Origin: Lumbricus rubellus
Lineage: Eukaryota > Annelida > Clitellata > Crassiclitellata > Lumbricidae
Length of the DNA stretch: 64,000 bases
NCBI GenBank assembly: GCA_945859605.1
Contig: OX243814.1
Location: 24,145,686-24,209,685, forward strand
Reading direction: 5' to 3'
Position 1 is the stretch's first letter. Each line of letters opens with the position of its first letter. Below are positions 1 through 12,180 of this stretch, piece after piece. The notes under the pieces were generated by a model. It did no database searches and was not told the origin of the DNA. It saw nothing but the letters and a program-made list of their open reading frames with translations. Made by a program: the position numbers and the translations under genes.

Positions 1-133
1 AAAATGTATCCATTATCAATCAGAGAAAGCTTGAAATATGCCACAGAGTACAAACAAAGACATACCTGTCGGCGAACTTGTGACACAGAAATAAATGGCT
101 TGAAATATCCATAGTGAAGGAGTGTATATTATA

Positions 134-245
134 TACTAGCTGTACCCGGCCACGCGTTGCTGTGGCTGAAAAGAACGTCCAACCATCCCTCCCTACCTCA
201 ATTCCCCCTCCCACTCCCCCTAATTTGCCCTAAAATTTCTAGCCT
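134..245 (+). repeat. Dispersed repeat end, copy 1
   Basis: It begins TACTAGCTGTACCCGGC, and the next 30 bases (cacgcgttgctgtgg and onward) match the reverse complement of 6571-6535. The copy here is short and fades into unique sequence after the CT-rich stretch at about 180-225. The shared ACTAGCTGTACCCGGC end is clear. The repeat family is not identified. Confidence 0.7.
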
Positions 246-2241
246 GAATGATTGTAACGGACTGCTCTGGCTATGCCCAAATAAGATGTCTGGTACGACC
301 TCTGCACAGTATCTATAAGCATTTTGATTAGATTTCCTTACATTTGAAAAATCATATGACAAGGCTATAAAAAAGATAAGCGGATGATTTTTGTGTCTTG
401 TAGACTGGAGACAATGGACGGCGATAAGCTTACTCTTGATAATCGTGGCAGTCGTCATAACGTTATTCTTTGTCCTGTGATGAGAGTTGACTGTATCTGC
501 TGAGTGCCACATTCATCAGTGTCTGCTGGAGCACCAATGACTACAACGCGCTGTCAACTGCTCTGCGTTCTAACAATGATGATATATAATAATAACGGTA
601 ATAATACTCTGTGCATAGAAATTGACTGACGCTGGATCAACCACACGTCGGTCGCTTGATACAGAGGTCATAACGTTTCGAGTAAAACATTTTAATGGCT
701 GGGTTGATCATGCCTTGTGCTGTGTTTATGTTGAGTAGATTTAAAGGCATTTTACTTAGCTTATATGCAGCAAGAATCCAAGATGATATTATAATTTGAC
801 AGTAATATGGTAACGGAAGATTTTGACATCGGATGCGTATATAAACTCCTGATGTTTCCATGCTGAGCATTAGTCGGAAGTTGCCAACAAGATTTTTAGG
901 AAGAGTTTATTGATTTGCAGGACTCAGTTTATTGAAAGTTTGTTTCAAGAGTGTTTTATAGACTTTGTTTTGGTTGATTGACGAAAGCATTCGATGTGAT
1001 GTACTAATTTAAAATTATTTAAGTAGAGGTTTTGTTAATATGCTAAAAGCATTTAAGAGTTGTTGATTGAATGGTAAGATGGACCCTGAATACCTTAATT
1101 AAAGCACGTCAGAGGAATCAAGTTACCACCAATATAACTCAACTGCTGTTGACAACATGACTGTGTGTGTGTGAAGAGAAATGAGCGGTGAATAAGCAAA
1201 TCTAGTCATGGGCAAGTACAGGGTCATCATGCGACTGATATTTCTATGAAGGTTTGATATTTGTTGTTGCAATTTGTTTACGTTTAGTATTAGAATGTTT
1301 TTTCTTATAATAATATTATCCTGCATGCTTTCAAGAGAGAGACTTCTGAGTACACGGTCAAGTATGTTGGCCATTCTGTACTTGTGCTTTATATGAGGCC
1401 AATCTTTGCATCAGGGTCTAAAGATATAAGAAATTACTTAGTTTTCTTTAACAAAACTCATATGTTCATTTAATGTTGCAGAAACTGTTCTTATTTCATA
1501 GTTTCTTTTATACAATACAACTGTACATATTCAGCTGTATTTGATATTACCCTTCTTAAAAAATTTAAAAGGTGCATACCACAACATACAACAGAGCATT
1601 GATAGCGCTAACCAGTTGTGAGCAAAGGACTTGCTCAAAGTTCCTACACAGTGACTCAAACCCTCAATGTGTTACAGGATTAGTAATGAGCGCTTTAACC
1701 TATTGGCCACCATGACACGTTTTATCACTTCTCTGAGTTGTGTGATAAAATTATTATCTTTAGCTGTTAGCGCGCTTTAAGCATAATTATTGAGCATTGT
1801 AACAATGAGTTTTATTACTGAAATAATTAGTTGCATTATTTTATGTGTGTTTCTGAGCGTTTGATGAATGGCGCATACTCTTAGGTGATTGATATAGCTG
1901 CTGATTTGGTCCGTGTAATTATCTTTTAACAGATGAAGTGAATTATTTGCAGAATGCTGAATCCAAAACTTTACTGTTTCGTTGTGAAAAGCCATTGGTT
2001 TTTTATTCTGTGTTAGAAATACTTTTAAATATTATGAGTTTATGTAGTTATAAGTAAGTTGTTTTGATTCCTTTGATTGAGCATTAGTTTTATGGATTTT
2101 AATATAGCAGGCATTTTTAAAATTCTGGTCTTGCACATTTTTGTCACAAGTTGATATTGTCACGTCTTACCAATATGAGTCAAATGCAGATTTCGATTAG
2201 TTCTAGCTCATCAAACTGCCAGATCATGTTATTAATTGGTA
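246..2241. other. No gene recognised; AT-rich flank
   Basis: No reading frame here resembles a known protein and no element with paired ends was found. A stretch at about 1595-1700 (gagcaaaggacttgctcaa) resembles the SINE body at 15845-15890 in reverse orientation and may be a decayed copy. Confidence 0.5.
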
Positions 2242-2243
2242 TA

Positions 2244-3411
2244 CAGGGTGCGCCAAAAAAAATACCCCCCCTAAGATTTTTGCCCATATCTTGACCCAAA
2301 AGTGAGAATTTTGAAATGAAATTTTACAGTCTTAAAGACAATTCATATTTACACATGATGGCCAGATTTCATTAAAATATTTCAAACACAACAAAAGTTA
2401 CACCACTTTTAGTGAGGTCACTCACCGTTTTTTGACGATTCAAAAACGCGACGCAACAAAAAGTAACAAAAAACCAATCTAATTATTCTGGACAATTATC
2501 TTAGCCAAAAGTACGAATATCAAAATGAAATTTTACAGGCTTAAAGACAATTCATATCTGCACATGATGGTCAGATTTCATCAAAATATTTCAAACAGAA
2601 CAAAAGTTATACCACTTTTATGGAGACCACCCACCGTTTTTTGACGATTCAAAGGCGAAACGCAACAAAAATTTTTTTTTTAAAAATACGATTTTTCCTC
2701 ATCTCAAATAATATTGTTATCAAATAGCCTTAATGTTGCCAGATAATCATTATTATTACTATTTAAAAAAGAAACAGGGTAGCCTACCAGCGTAGCTGCG
2801 CGTCACTGAGAAGTGACTTAGCAAGATGACAAACAAATTGGTAAATAAGGAATCTGTCAGATTAATCAACAGGTTCATCAAGACCTTTGCACAGAGACTC
2901 AAAAGAAGTGTTGGCACTGGTGGTGGGCTCATTGAACACAAGTTGTGAGGCACTACCAAGTTCATTTGGCAACAGTTATTTGATAGGAGACTTAACAAAA
3001 TTTGTTTTTGTTACTTTTGTTGCGTTTCGCCTTTGAATCGTCAAAAAACGGTGGGTGGTCTCACTAAAAGTGGCATAACTTTTGTTCTGTGTGAAATATT
3101 GTGATGAAATCTGGCCACCATGGGTAGATATGAATTGTCTATAAGACTGTGAAATTTAATTTCGATATTCTTATTTTTGGCCAAGATATTGGCAAAAACC
3201 TTCAAAAAATTGCGTTTCGTTTTTGAAACGTCAAAAAACGGGGGTGACCTCCCTAAAAGTGGCATAACTTTTGTTCCGTTTGAAATATTTTTGATGAAAT
3301 CTGGCCATCATATGTAAATATGAATTGTCTGTAAAATTTCATTTGAAAATGCTTACTTTTGGCCAAGATATTGGCAAAAAACCTAGGGGGGTATTTTTTT
3401 GGCGCACCCTG
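2244..3411. mobile_element. 1.17-kb palindromic MITE, TA-flanked
   Basis: It starts CAGGGTGCGCCAAAAA at 2244 and ends with the inverse, TTTTTTTGGCGCACCCTG, at 3411. A TA dinucleotide lies directly outside both ends, as expected for a Tc1/mariner-type insertion. The left half has two direct copies of a roughly 200-bp module (about 2280-2475 and 2490-2680), recognisable by tgaaattttacag, aaagacaattcatat and accgttttttgacg. The right half has two inverted copies (about 3000-3190 and 3195-3390). The element could therefore fold into a nearly complete hairpin. No transposase is encoded. The superfamily is inferred only from the TA target. Confidence 0.88.
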
Positions 3412-3601
3412 TACATGTTTCTTTTCTGGATTGAATCCATTTTAAAGACAAGGCACAAATAGGATCGTCTGTATGATTGCTATTTATTGGCATGTGTGTG
3501 ACTGTATATGTATATGGACTTTTACCAGTATATAATAAAGCACATTTTAGCAACTCCTCAAAGTGCTATGAAAATGACTGTACAAGGATGCGAGCAGACT
3601 G

Positions 3602-3971
3602 CATAGGCGTAGGATACGGGGGTCCAGGGGGGGCAAATGCCCCCCCAAATTTCGGGCAAGTCTGATTTTTCGGGCAAGCAGACCCGGAAAAAGAAAAAAA
3701 AATTTGAAAATTTTTACTTTTTAATTTTTCCGGGTCTTCTTGCCCGAAAAATCAGACTTGCCCGAAAAAAATGGTCGTCAGACCGACCTTTCGAGCAAAA
3801 AGTAACGTGAAATTTCAGAAGATTTTTCCCGGATAACTAAAAAAAGGTCGTCAGAATTTTCGGGCAAACGTAACGGGAATTTTTCTTAAGATTTCGGCCG
3901 GACGAAAAAAATTTTTCGGGCAAAAGTCTCATTTTTGCCCCCCCAACGTTGAAATGTCCCCTACGCCTATG
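3602..3971. mobile_element. 370-bp hAT-like MITE
   Basis: Termini are CATAGGCGTAGGA (left) and CCTACGCCTATG (right). An exact 8-bp target duplication GCAGACTG lies at 3594-3601 and 3972-3979. The interior has repeated TTCGGGCAAG-type motifs on both strands and poly-A runs, with no coding capacity. The 8-bp duplication suggests the hAT superfamily. Confidence 0.9.
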
Positions 3972-4034
3972 GCAGACTGACAGCCATTTTGTATTTATGA
4001 TCTTCAGAGTGGTGAAGTTTTAGGTAAAGATAAC

Positions 4035-4153
4035 CAGTGCTTTTTCTGGGAAAAAGGTGCCAGAACTCAAAAATGGAATAACTTGTGTTACTAAGTGCCA
4101 AAAAAGGTGCCAGAACACCGCTCCAGTATGTTCCGCCAGAAAAAGAGGCACTG
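4035..4153. mobile_element. 119-bp hAT-like MITE
   Basis: The left end CAGTGCTTTTTCTGG is matched by the inverted right end CCAGAAAAAGAGGCACTG. An internal motif, aaaggtgccagaac, occurs twice. The flanks (aagataac and ttgttaac) match only partly, so the target duplication has decayed or the ends are slightly misplaced. Confidence 0.65.
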
Positions 4154-6123
4154 TTGTTAACCGTGACTAAAACTTTAACAATAAAGATAAACAAACAATA
4201 AAGATACAAATAAGAATGAAAGCTATGACTTTGTGACTATAGCTAGAATTAATAGTAAAACTCGGCATACGAGTAATAATGATAGCATATGATAAAGCCT
4301 GCAATGAAAACAGCTGGATTAGCACATACCAGTACTTGCTTGACATTGATTGTTACCGTTGATCATTGCACACAGATGTCTTTACTTCTGATGATTCTAA
4401 CAGCAGCAGCACGTTCTACGTTTATATCTTTTCAATATTCAAACTATTTTTTTATTCAAGATCTATACTCGTTAAAGCTTTTGGCATACTTTTGAAATAC
4501 TGAGCAACAGTTTCATGATGTAATATCTGAACTCACTAACAGCCAGAGTACCACTTGTTGCATTCTATGGTGACCTTAGAAGAAGTGCGTCAGTCTCTTC
4601 AGGTGAAATTGGGAGGCAGCCATATTATATACCGGTAGTATGAAGTGTTAGCAACTTAAATTTTCATGAATTGCAGAATTTTTTAGCCTGGTTTTTGCAT
4701 GGTTTTTGATATTTTCCGTGTTGACTCTTGGTTAAAATTTGCCTATAAGATTGTAGCATCTGTAAATAATGAAACTCACTCAAAAGTTATTAATAAAGTG
4801 CAGTGTGTGCCAATTTCGTGAAAGTCATTTTAAAAATCCTGAATACCATCTGAACTGAACATATTTTGTATTTAGTCATATCATGTGTTATCGTGCATTT
4901 TAAGTTTGTTTTTCTGCATGTTGCTTATTTTTATTTTGTTTTTCTATACCCATTGGTCTGTGTTATTTAGGTTTTTTTATTGTTCTGTAAAAATGTAGTC
5001 ATATTTGCATTTTTGTGGTTTTACCATATAATCATAAATAATCTGAAGATGTAATCATATTTGCTATTGTGAAACTTGTCTTAAATGACAAAAGTTAAAA
5101 TTTTGGGTTTTTTGTCCTAAGTTTTGTTGTTGAGTCATAGTCATGATCGTGGCAGTCAATCAAGATGACGGCCAATTCTAGTCAGTTTAGTTGTGATTCG
5201 TCCGATTGGAAGTAAATAAACACTGCATCATCATGACCTGTGTTTTTGTTCTAATTATGTTATACTTGATCGTGTATGATAAAGCAGAGAGATTAAATGG
5301 TTGGACTTCATGAGTTGTCGCTTCTAAATTTTGCTTCTGTTTTCATATCAGTATCCTGCAAGAAATGTAATGATCTAGTTCAGCATTTGAGGCCATACTT
5401 ACTTCTTGTTGAAATTGAACTACCAGGGGTTTTAAATACTTAAAAGCAAAAACTGGTTTTTGTCTGATTCTTTTTAGGAATGAGTTTACTTCTCAACTTT
5501 TTGTACGATTACCGAGTTACTAGATAACTTAGTTAGTTAATTTTAGTGTTACTGTTTGATTTTCTCTTGATGTTTGATAGTTAGTTCCATTTCTACAAAT
5601 TTTATGCATGTTGTATAGACTAATTATAATTCGTATTATGGTTACCGGTAGTTAGGTGCCGCTGTCAATGATTAATTTGCCGTACATGATGTCTCGTTCA
5701 TGTGAATAAGTTCAGATAGATGTGGACCCGAGGATGATTGTATGATTTAAATCGTTTATTTATTAGGTACTGACGTCTGTGGATGATGATTTTTGATTCG
5801 TTTTTTGATTCGTTGCTTGCTTTCCTACTATCCCTTCCCCTGGGTTTCTTTCCCACTCTTCTTGTGTCCACCCTATCTCTCGTAGGATAATTTGTTTGGC
5901 AAGACCTGGTGATCTGTTTGATTTTCTATGAGCCCCAATTTGAAGTGAATTCTTTGATGCAAAGATATAATCACAGTTTATAAATTATATTCATATTTTT
6001 ACAGGCTAGCTAAGTAGCTATGGTATGAACCAAATAGCTCTGAAATCTGCCAATTCAACAAAGATTGATTGTTCACTACATGTTGTGAATTATTTTCGTT
6101 TTTTGATACTGCTAATGATGTCA
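4154..6123. other. No gene recognised
   Basis: AT-rich sequence with scattered short open frames, none with a recognisable domain. I see no paired repeat ends or RNA gene in this interval. Confidence 0.5.
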
Positions 6124-6571
6124 TCTATATAAATAAAAATGAAACTTTCCAATAGTTTGTGTAAAGTGTTCTCGAAATGTACCGCAGAGATTGTTTTGAA
6201 AATTTAACAAAACCTTCCATTCCTATACGAGAGTGTCCATTTTTCTTTTTATCCGAAAAAACCCAATATTTTCCACAAAAAGTGAAGTTTGCATTCTGCT
6301 CGACCGCCATTTGCAAATTCAAAACCGCACGTTGCCAGATTTCAGAAACGCCTTGACAGTGACTGCGACCATGCAGACGAAACATGAATGAGGTCGCGTG
6401 CCGTGACGTCATAAGCGATTCGCATAATTATTTTGCGGCTTTTCAACATTCTTGGTTGAGAGAGGAAAGGAACGGAGGGAGCGGGACGGAGGGGGAGGGG
6501 AATGGGAGGAGGAGGAGGCGAGGGGAGGAGTCTTTTCTGCCACAGCAACGCGTGGCCGGGTACAGCTAGTA
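6124..6571 (-). repeat. Dispersed repeat, copy 2 (about 450 bp)
   Basis: Read on the minus strand it starts TACTAGCTGTACCCGGC at 6571, passes a CT-rich tract, and ends in AT-rich sequence (ttatttatatagat) near 6124. The first 45 bases match copy 1 at 134. The two copies lie in inverted orientation about 6 kb apart. They could be independent insertions or the two ends of one larger element. The family is not identified. Confidence 0.7.
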
Positions 6572-8068
6572 CAAAATAAATTATCTGGTTTTAATTGCAA
6601 GTGAAAGCCACAACTTGGTGTTTTTTCATGAGGATGAGGGATAATTGTCAGTAATATTTAATATTTTTGATTTTAGAGAAAAAACTTAGAAGTTTTTTGA
6701 CTATTTTTGTAGTATTTCTGTCAAAATCTTTTGGTGTAGATCGTGCTTTTGCACAAGATAAAAAAAATGAAGATGTTTTCAATGGCCAATCTGTTGAGGC
6801 AGCAATTGTTTGTGTTTGTGTGGAAATCTTGGCCGCACAAACTAAAACCTAATCATCTGATCTGTGCTAAATTGTCCTCTTACGTTGAGGACTTTCTTAA
6901 TGCTTCGTAAAGCCATACTCTGTTTAAGTTTTCCTGAATATATGGCTTGTTTTCTTCACTGAATGCTTGCTAGGAGCAGTGCCTGGCTACCTACCTTAGC
7001 TAATGTACTTCTATATGGAGTCATTGTCTTAATGTATAAGTACCATTAGTACCATAGTCAAAATTAATAATCCGTTTTAGACTAGTAGTCTACCGTAGTT
7101 GTAAACTTGTAATGCAATGGTAAATAGGGAACCGGAAGTCCGTATATACACAATGTGTAAGCAACTAAGCATGTTCGCCAATCAATTCTTTTTTGCATAC
7201 ACACCATTGGTCAGGGCAATAACCTGGCATTTGCACTGATTGTTTATGATACTAATGCAGCCGACTACCATACTTTGTTGGGAAGTGTAACGTGATGAAC
7301 AAAAACCTGATATAATTGTGAAATCCTGTGTTGAATAATATTGTTGGTTTTGTCTGTTATCTTGTCTCTAATTATCGCCAACACATGATGGCTGGTGATG
7401 TTTCACATATTAGTGACCTACAACCATGTCGCAAAAATAATCATTTGCTTATCCATCTGTATACATATGCGATATACTTCCCACTTTGGATGAGTAATAG
7501 ATTATTAAATGCATTTTTTGTGTTTAATTATATGTTTAATCATTATGATTGGTGTCTAATCATATGGTTTGATGGGTTTAATGTTATAGATAAATAATTC
7601 TTGTAATGGGTAAACTGGTTTTAAGATTAAAGCAAGACCTTTTCTTTGCAAGAACGCTCACGCGACATTTTCTATTGACACAATGTGACCAATGGGTAAG
7701 CAATTGATTTGTCATATAGAATATTCTGGAACCAGTTTCCCCAAGATGGTCACATTACATTGACGTTGAGCAAGCCTTGTAGTTATTATAAGGTGGCACT
7801 ATGATACAAGCATGAGGTACATTTAATTGTAAGGAATGTGGAGAATCGGTATAACTGTTTCCATGATGGTACCTTCTTTTCTGGGAGTTATATATTATCA
7901 CTGCCTCCTCTCTTTGTATGGTTCGCTATAATGTCCGTAGATGACATTGACTGACTTTGATGATGATGTTCCAGTGTTTGGAAAACATACTGGACATTGG
8001 ATATTGCCATTCTTTAAGGTAACCATGTAATTTACAGCGGGCCAGTAATTGTTGCTTTACTGATGTAA
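6572..8068. other. No gene recognised
   Basis: Only short unconvincing open frames. There is no repeat with paired ends and no RNA gene that I can support. Confidence 0.5.
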
Positions 8069-8710
8069 ACGATAGAGGTAGTATCGAGCTTCACATTCCT
8101 GGGATCTATGATAGAGAAGGAGGGAAGAAGTGATATGGAAATAAGGAGGAGGGTAACAATGGGGAAAACGGCAATGAACGGTCTGGAAAAGATTTGGAAG
8201 GATAAATACGTGAGCAGGGAAACAAAGAAAAGACTGGTAAAAGCACTGATCTTCCCAGTGGTCCTATATGGATGCGAGACATGGACAAAGACACGGGATA
8301 TGGAAAAGAAAATCAATGCATGTGAGATGTGGATTTGGAGAAAGATGCTAAGGATTTCATGGACGGAGAAGAGAACTAACGAATCGGTGCGCGTGGAGCT
8401 CGGAATAGAGAGGGAGGAGACACTGCAGCAAACAGCAACTTGGAGGAAACTGAGCTACTTCGGCCATGTGATGAGATCTAATGGTTTGGAAAAGGAGCTG
8501 ATGACGGCATGCGGTGAGGGAAGGAGAAGATGTGGAAGGCCAAGGAAGAAATGGTTGGATGAGGTACAGGAAAAGTCTGGCATGAGACTGGAGGAGCTAA
8601 GAGAGGCGACTAGGGAGAGGATCAACTGGAGAGGATACATCAGGGATATCGCCAGAGCTGCAGAAGCTGACGGCACCAGGGTGGTGACTGATGTAGAGTT
8701 GGAAAATTAA
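8069..8710 (+). pseudogene. Non-LTR retrotransposon reverse transcriptase, C-terminal fragment
   Basis: An uninterrupted frame follows a stop at 8066-8068. It encodes about 213 residues typical of the C-terminal third of LINE endonuclease-reverse transcriptases. Visible signatures are SFTFLGSMI with a following EIRRR segment, IWKDKYVSRETKKRLVKAL, IFPVVLYGCETWT, a WRKLSYFGHVMR segment and GRPRKKWLDEV near the end. A normal LINE protein is about 1000 residues, so this is a 5'-truncated insertion lacking the endonuclease and the catalytic polymerase palm. The frame is intact, which suggests a fairly recent insertion. The pattern is closest to RTE-like LINEs, but the clade is uncertain. It is not a host gene. 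Confidence 0.92.
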
Positions 8711-9357
8711 CAATACCATTTGGATTAATTAAGAGATAATAACTGCTTGAGAAAGACATTTATAGAAAATGCAATTAGGTACTTAGCATTTATGCAGTCA
8801 CCAAGAAATCAACAATAATAAGTTTGTTTTAAAATGAAATCTTGTAGTAAGAGTACTTTGAGAAGCATTGCATATGAATACTGAAGACTTCCAAAAGCAA
8901 AGAGCATTGAGTGGGAATTTAAATGCTCTAGCAAAGATTGAGATAACTTTATTTTTCGCTCTAATCAACTTAACAATTTGCCAGTGAAAATTATTTTGAA
9001 GAGTGAAACAAATGCTGTTGATAAATGAACCTGTAGCCAGAGTGTTCATGAAGTGTTGTGAAGCCGAAAGCATATCTGCATAATTCATATATTGTTTGTT
9101 TGCATTATTAAATGTGTTTTTCAGTTTTTTATTTGTACATTTTAGTGTCATTGTAGATTTGTTTGCTTTGTACAGTTGTATGCCTTTGCCTATGTATACA
9201 ATGTATACACACATTGTTTACGATGTTGTCTTACATCATTATGCAAGTGTTCTTGCTTTCAGGCAACGCACTGCATTCTCAAGTCCAAAGCTGTGTCTGG
9301 TGCCATCAATTTCAATCACACAAATAGTTTAATACATTATGAAAAGCAAGTCATGAC
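8711..9357. other. LINE 3' flank, no gene
   Basis: AT-rich sequence after the LINE stop codon. No poly-A tail or target duplication was clear, and no other feature is supported. Confidence 0.45.
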
Positions 9358-9478
9358 TAACACCGAAGCGCATGAGCAGTTGCGTGTGAAGGACTTGCTG
9401 AAGGTCACTACGTGGCGGCTTGAGGTGGATTTTAACCTGGCATCGAACTCGCCACTAGAGGGGTTATCTGCATGCTGT
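9358..9478 (-). repeat. SINE body fragment, reverse orientation
   Basis: The stretch containing gtgaaggacttgctgaaggt and cttgaggtggattttaacc is the diverged reverse complement of 15815-15895 in the tRNA-derived SINE described below. The A-box end is weak here, so this is a decayed partial copy. Confidence 0.65.
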
Positions 9479-9508
9479 TTAGTATCTGTTGTCTAAGACC
9501 TGTTGTAT

Positions 9509-9640
9509 AGAGTAAAGTGTAAAAAAGAAGTGCCTGGACGCTGCTTAACTTTCCAGTCTATGCTGGACAAATAAGTGGCAGGACGGCATTCAGATTTTAA
9601 AAAGTGCATGGACACTGTCCATGAACATCCAGTTACACTT
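9509..9640. repeat. Second copy of the 24.9-kb MITE family
   Basis: The segment with agtgcctggacg, aataagtggcaggac and gtccatgaacatcc matches the reverse complement of the element at 24889-25067 (gcctggacgcccc, aataagtggcaggatgg, gtccatgaccatcc). It is diverged and its ends are unclear. Confidence 0.6.
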
Positions 9641-9771
9641 TAAGCATATCTCCAAATAAATACACAGGCTACAATTTTCTACTTAAATTACATCCAGCAG
9701 TGGACGTGCAGAACTATACAGAAGGATTTGAGATACATGAGACTTAGTGTGTTACTCCGTGTGTCCTAAGG

Positions 9772-11044
9772 CAGCGGTTCTCAACCTTTTGAGACTCACG
9801 GACCCCTTGCAAATTTTGAGCCTCGGTCACGGACCCCCACTGAAATTTTGTACCACGGGCGCATTATCGTGGCTGTGCGACCTTATATAAGTATATAATA
9901 TAAATGATAAAATGTACTAATATAGTAAAAATTTATATGACTAATATAATTTGTTAAAACTTTATTAGAAAACATATTGTATCACAGTGTATCTTATTTC
10001 AATGTGAGCCTTGGGCTTGCATATTCGAGCACAGCTTATCTATGCGAGGCGTAATGCTCGAAAGACTCAATCTGAGTTCATCTTCAACCTCAAGCCGTGA
10101 GCGATATTTTGTTTTAATTGCAACCAGGGCAGAAAATCCACATTCACAAAGATATGATGTTGCAAATGGTAAAATAACGTTTAAAGCTTTCTCCGACAGT
10201 TCTGGATATTCGTGTGAAGCTTGTATCCAAAATTGGATCAAGCTAACTCTTGCGTGCAACATCTTCAGTGTAGTATCACTGGTCAGTTCAATGATTTGGT
10301 TTAATTCCGATGTTGATAAATTCAACGAATCAATATCTACAATATTCCATGGGTTTATCTGAGCAATCAGGATGGCTACTTCTGAGATGCCGTTGAAGTT
10401 TTGTAGGTTTCATTGCATCATTTGAAAGAGTTTGTGAGCATATTACACATTGTGGTCTGACTTGATCATTAACTGTACTGTGACACATGTAAATCCATAG
10501 CGCAAATACTTTTCATCATACCGTCGTACTTTAGTTCGTCGTTTTTTCGTCGGAACCGCATCTGATTCACACTCAGATTGTGAAGACGAGTCATCATTTC
10601 GGTTTGGTTCCTTGTTTTTTTTTAAACTAGAAATTTATCTATTTCGTAAATTTATCAAATTTAATAAGTTTACTTGATAAATGTTAGCAAGCAGACGTCT
10701 AATTTCCGGTATAATATTAAAAGTACACATCACCAAGAGCGCGAAGAGGAATTTTTCTGTGTTGCAGCATTTATGACTGCTAGTGCCATCTAACGATTGA
10801 AATGCGCTGACTTACCTAATGCAGAGGAGTTTGTCATTAATAGGCGTATTATTGGTTTCATGTAGGCTAGCCGCGCTAGCGGCCGCTAGCCAGTGACATT
10901 TATAAATATTTAAAACTTGACAAAAATTATCTGTCTCTATGTTTTTAATTAAGAAACCTATAAATTTCAGGACTTGCTCGCGGACCCCCTGGCACATGTC
11001 CGCGGACCCCCAGGGGTCCGCGGACCCCAGGTTGAGAACCGCTG
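9772..11044 (-). mobile_element. hAT DNA transposon, internally deleted
   Basis: The left end CAGCGGTTCTCAACCT and right end AGGTTGAGAACCGCTG are perfect 16-bp inverted repeats. An exact 8-bp duplication TCCTAAGG lies at 9764-9771 and 11045-11052. Further in, both ends carry repeated cggacccc motifs. The element is 1.27 kb against 2.5-4 kb for an autonomous hAT. It keeps only the C-terminal end of a transposase on the minus strand, so it is a deletion derivative mobilised in trans. The TIR start, TSD length and hAT C-terminal domain all agree. Confidence 0.97.
9999..10325 (-). pseudogene. hAT transposase C-terminal dimerisation domain remnant
   Basis: About 108 residues contain NVILPFATSYLCECGFSAL, then AIKTKYRSRLEVEDELRLSL and SSITPRIDKL. 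This is the signature of the hAT C-terminal (hATC) dimerisation domain as found in ZBED5/FAM200-like transposases. The zinc finger and RNase-H-like catalytic core are absent. It lies wholly inside the hAT element at 9772-11044, so it is transposon sequence and not a host gene. Confidence 0.92.
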
Positions 11045-11052
11045 TCCTAAGG

Positions 11053-11859
11053 AATGAAACAGAAAGCGTGAAACACAAGACTGCCATGGTTATCTGATGT
11101 GATGTTTAAGATGATAGCAGATGTTACTTTCAATGTTATCAGTTTCATTGTAAACATTGGATGCAGCCACCCATAAAGTAGTAATTCCAGTAATTGCAAT
11201 AATTTCAATTAGTAACTTTTAAATTGGTCTGGTGTCCAGTTAATTGGGACAGAGAAACTGCAGTCTAGGGTTTCAACAAGCAATTTGAAAGCTATTGGTA
11301 GGTTTTAGTTGAAAAAGGACATGACACATTTGAATGACTGAACAGAGAATACTAACACATGAAGAATAATAAATCGAGTTCCAAAAATGAAGGTCCAGCA
11401 ACTGAAACTCATTCAGTTTTTGGTATAGGTATGGCTTGGGACTATTATTACTGTCATTATTATTATTATTATCATCGTCATTATTATTATTATTATTTTA
11501 ATATTTTTATATAGGTATGGCTTTCATAATGACGACAAGCGTAACATAGAGGTTAGTCTACATGCTCTAATAAATAAACTATGCACCCAGTTTTAAACTA
11601 ATTCTTCGCTGAACAGGAAACCAGAGCAGGATTCAATACAGGGGACAACGTTTATCTAATGACATTTCAATAATGAAGAGGATAAGCATAACACAGAGGT
11701 TAGCCTACATCATATGTTCTAATCACATGAGTAGGCAATTCGACATAATTTTATTGTAGGCTTGTGCCCTGCATTATAGACAGTGCTGACCAATCGGCTA
11801 GATGGCACTGCTTAAGCCTCGTGGGCATGGAACACCAAGTTCCCCTATCTTATGTCTGT
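11053..11859. other. No gene; short ATT microsatellite
   Basis: A TTA/ATT-rich microsatellite lies at about 11445-11505. The short phrase cataacacagaggttagcctaca recurs in similar form about 140 bp earlier (11540 and 11687), a local duplication. No protein or RNA gene is visible. Confidence 0.5.
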
Positions 11860-11864
11860 TTGAT

Positions 11865-12113
11865 TGCTTCTCTATAATGTCTGTTTGTATGTGTGTCTGT
11901 GTGTCTGTCTGTGTGTCTGTCTGTCTGCCTGCCTGTATGTCTGTCTGTCTGGCTGTCTACCTGCCTGCCTGTCTGTGTGTGTGTCTGAACCCTGTCTGTC
12001 TGTCTGTCTAAATCCCGTGTGTCTGTCTGTATGTATGTATGTATGTATGTATGTATGTATGTATGTATGTATGTATGTATGTATGTATGTCTGTCTGTCT
12101 GTCTGTCTGTCTC

Positions 12114-12179
<66 letters not shown>

Positions 12180-12180
12180 A
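11865..12180 (+). repeat. Compound (GTCT)n/(GTAT)n microsatellite
   Basis: About 315 bp of tetranucleotide repeats: GTCT variants, then pure GTAT at about 12028-12088, then pure GTCT to 12178. The Cys/Leu/Ser/Val open frames across it are repeat translation. Confidence 0.97.

Noticed and set aside
8108..8710. Possible host protein of 200 residues
   Set aside because: Clear LINE reverse transcriptase C-terminus, open upstream of the Met to 8069; a truncated insertion.
10042..10362. 106-residue + strand frame
   Set aside because: Antisense shadow of the hAT transposase C-terminus.
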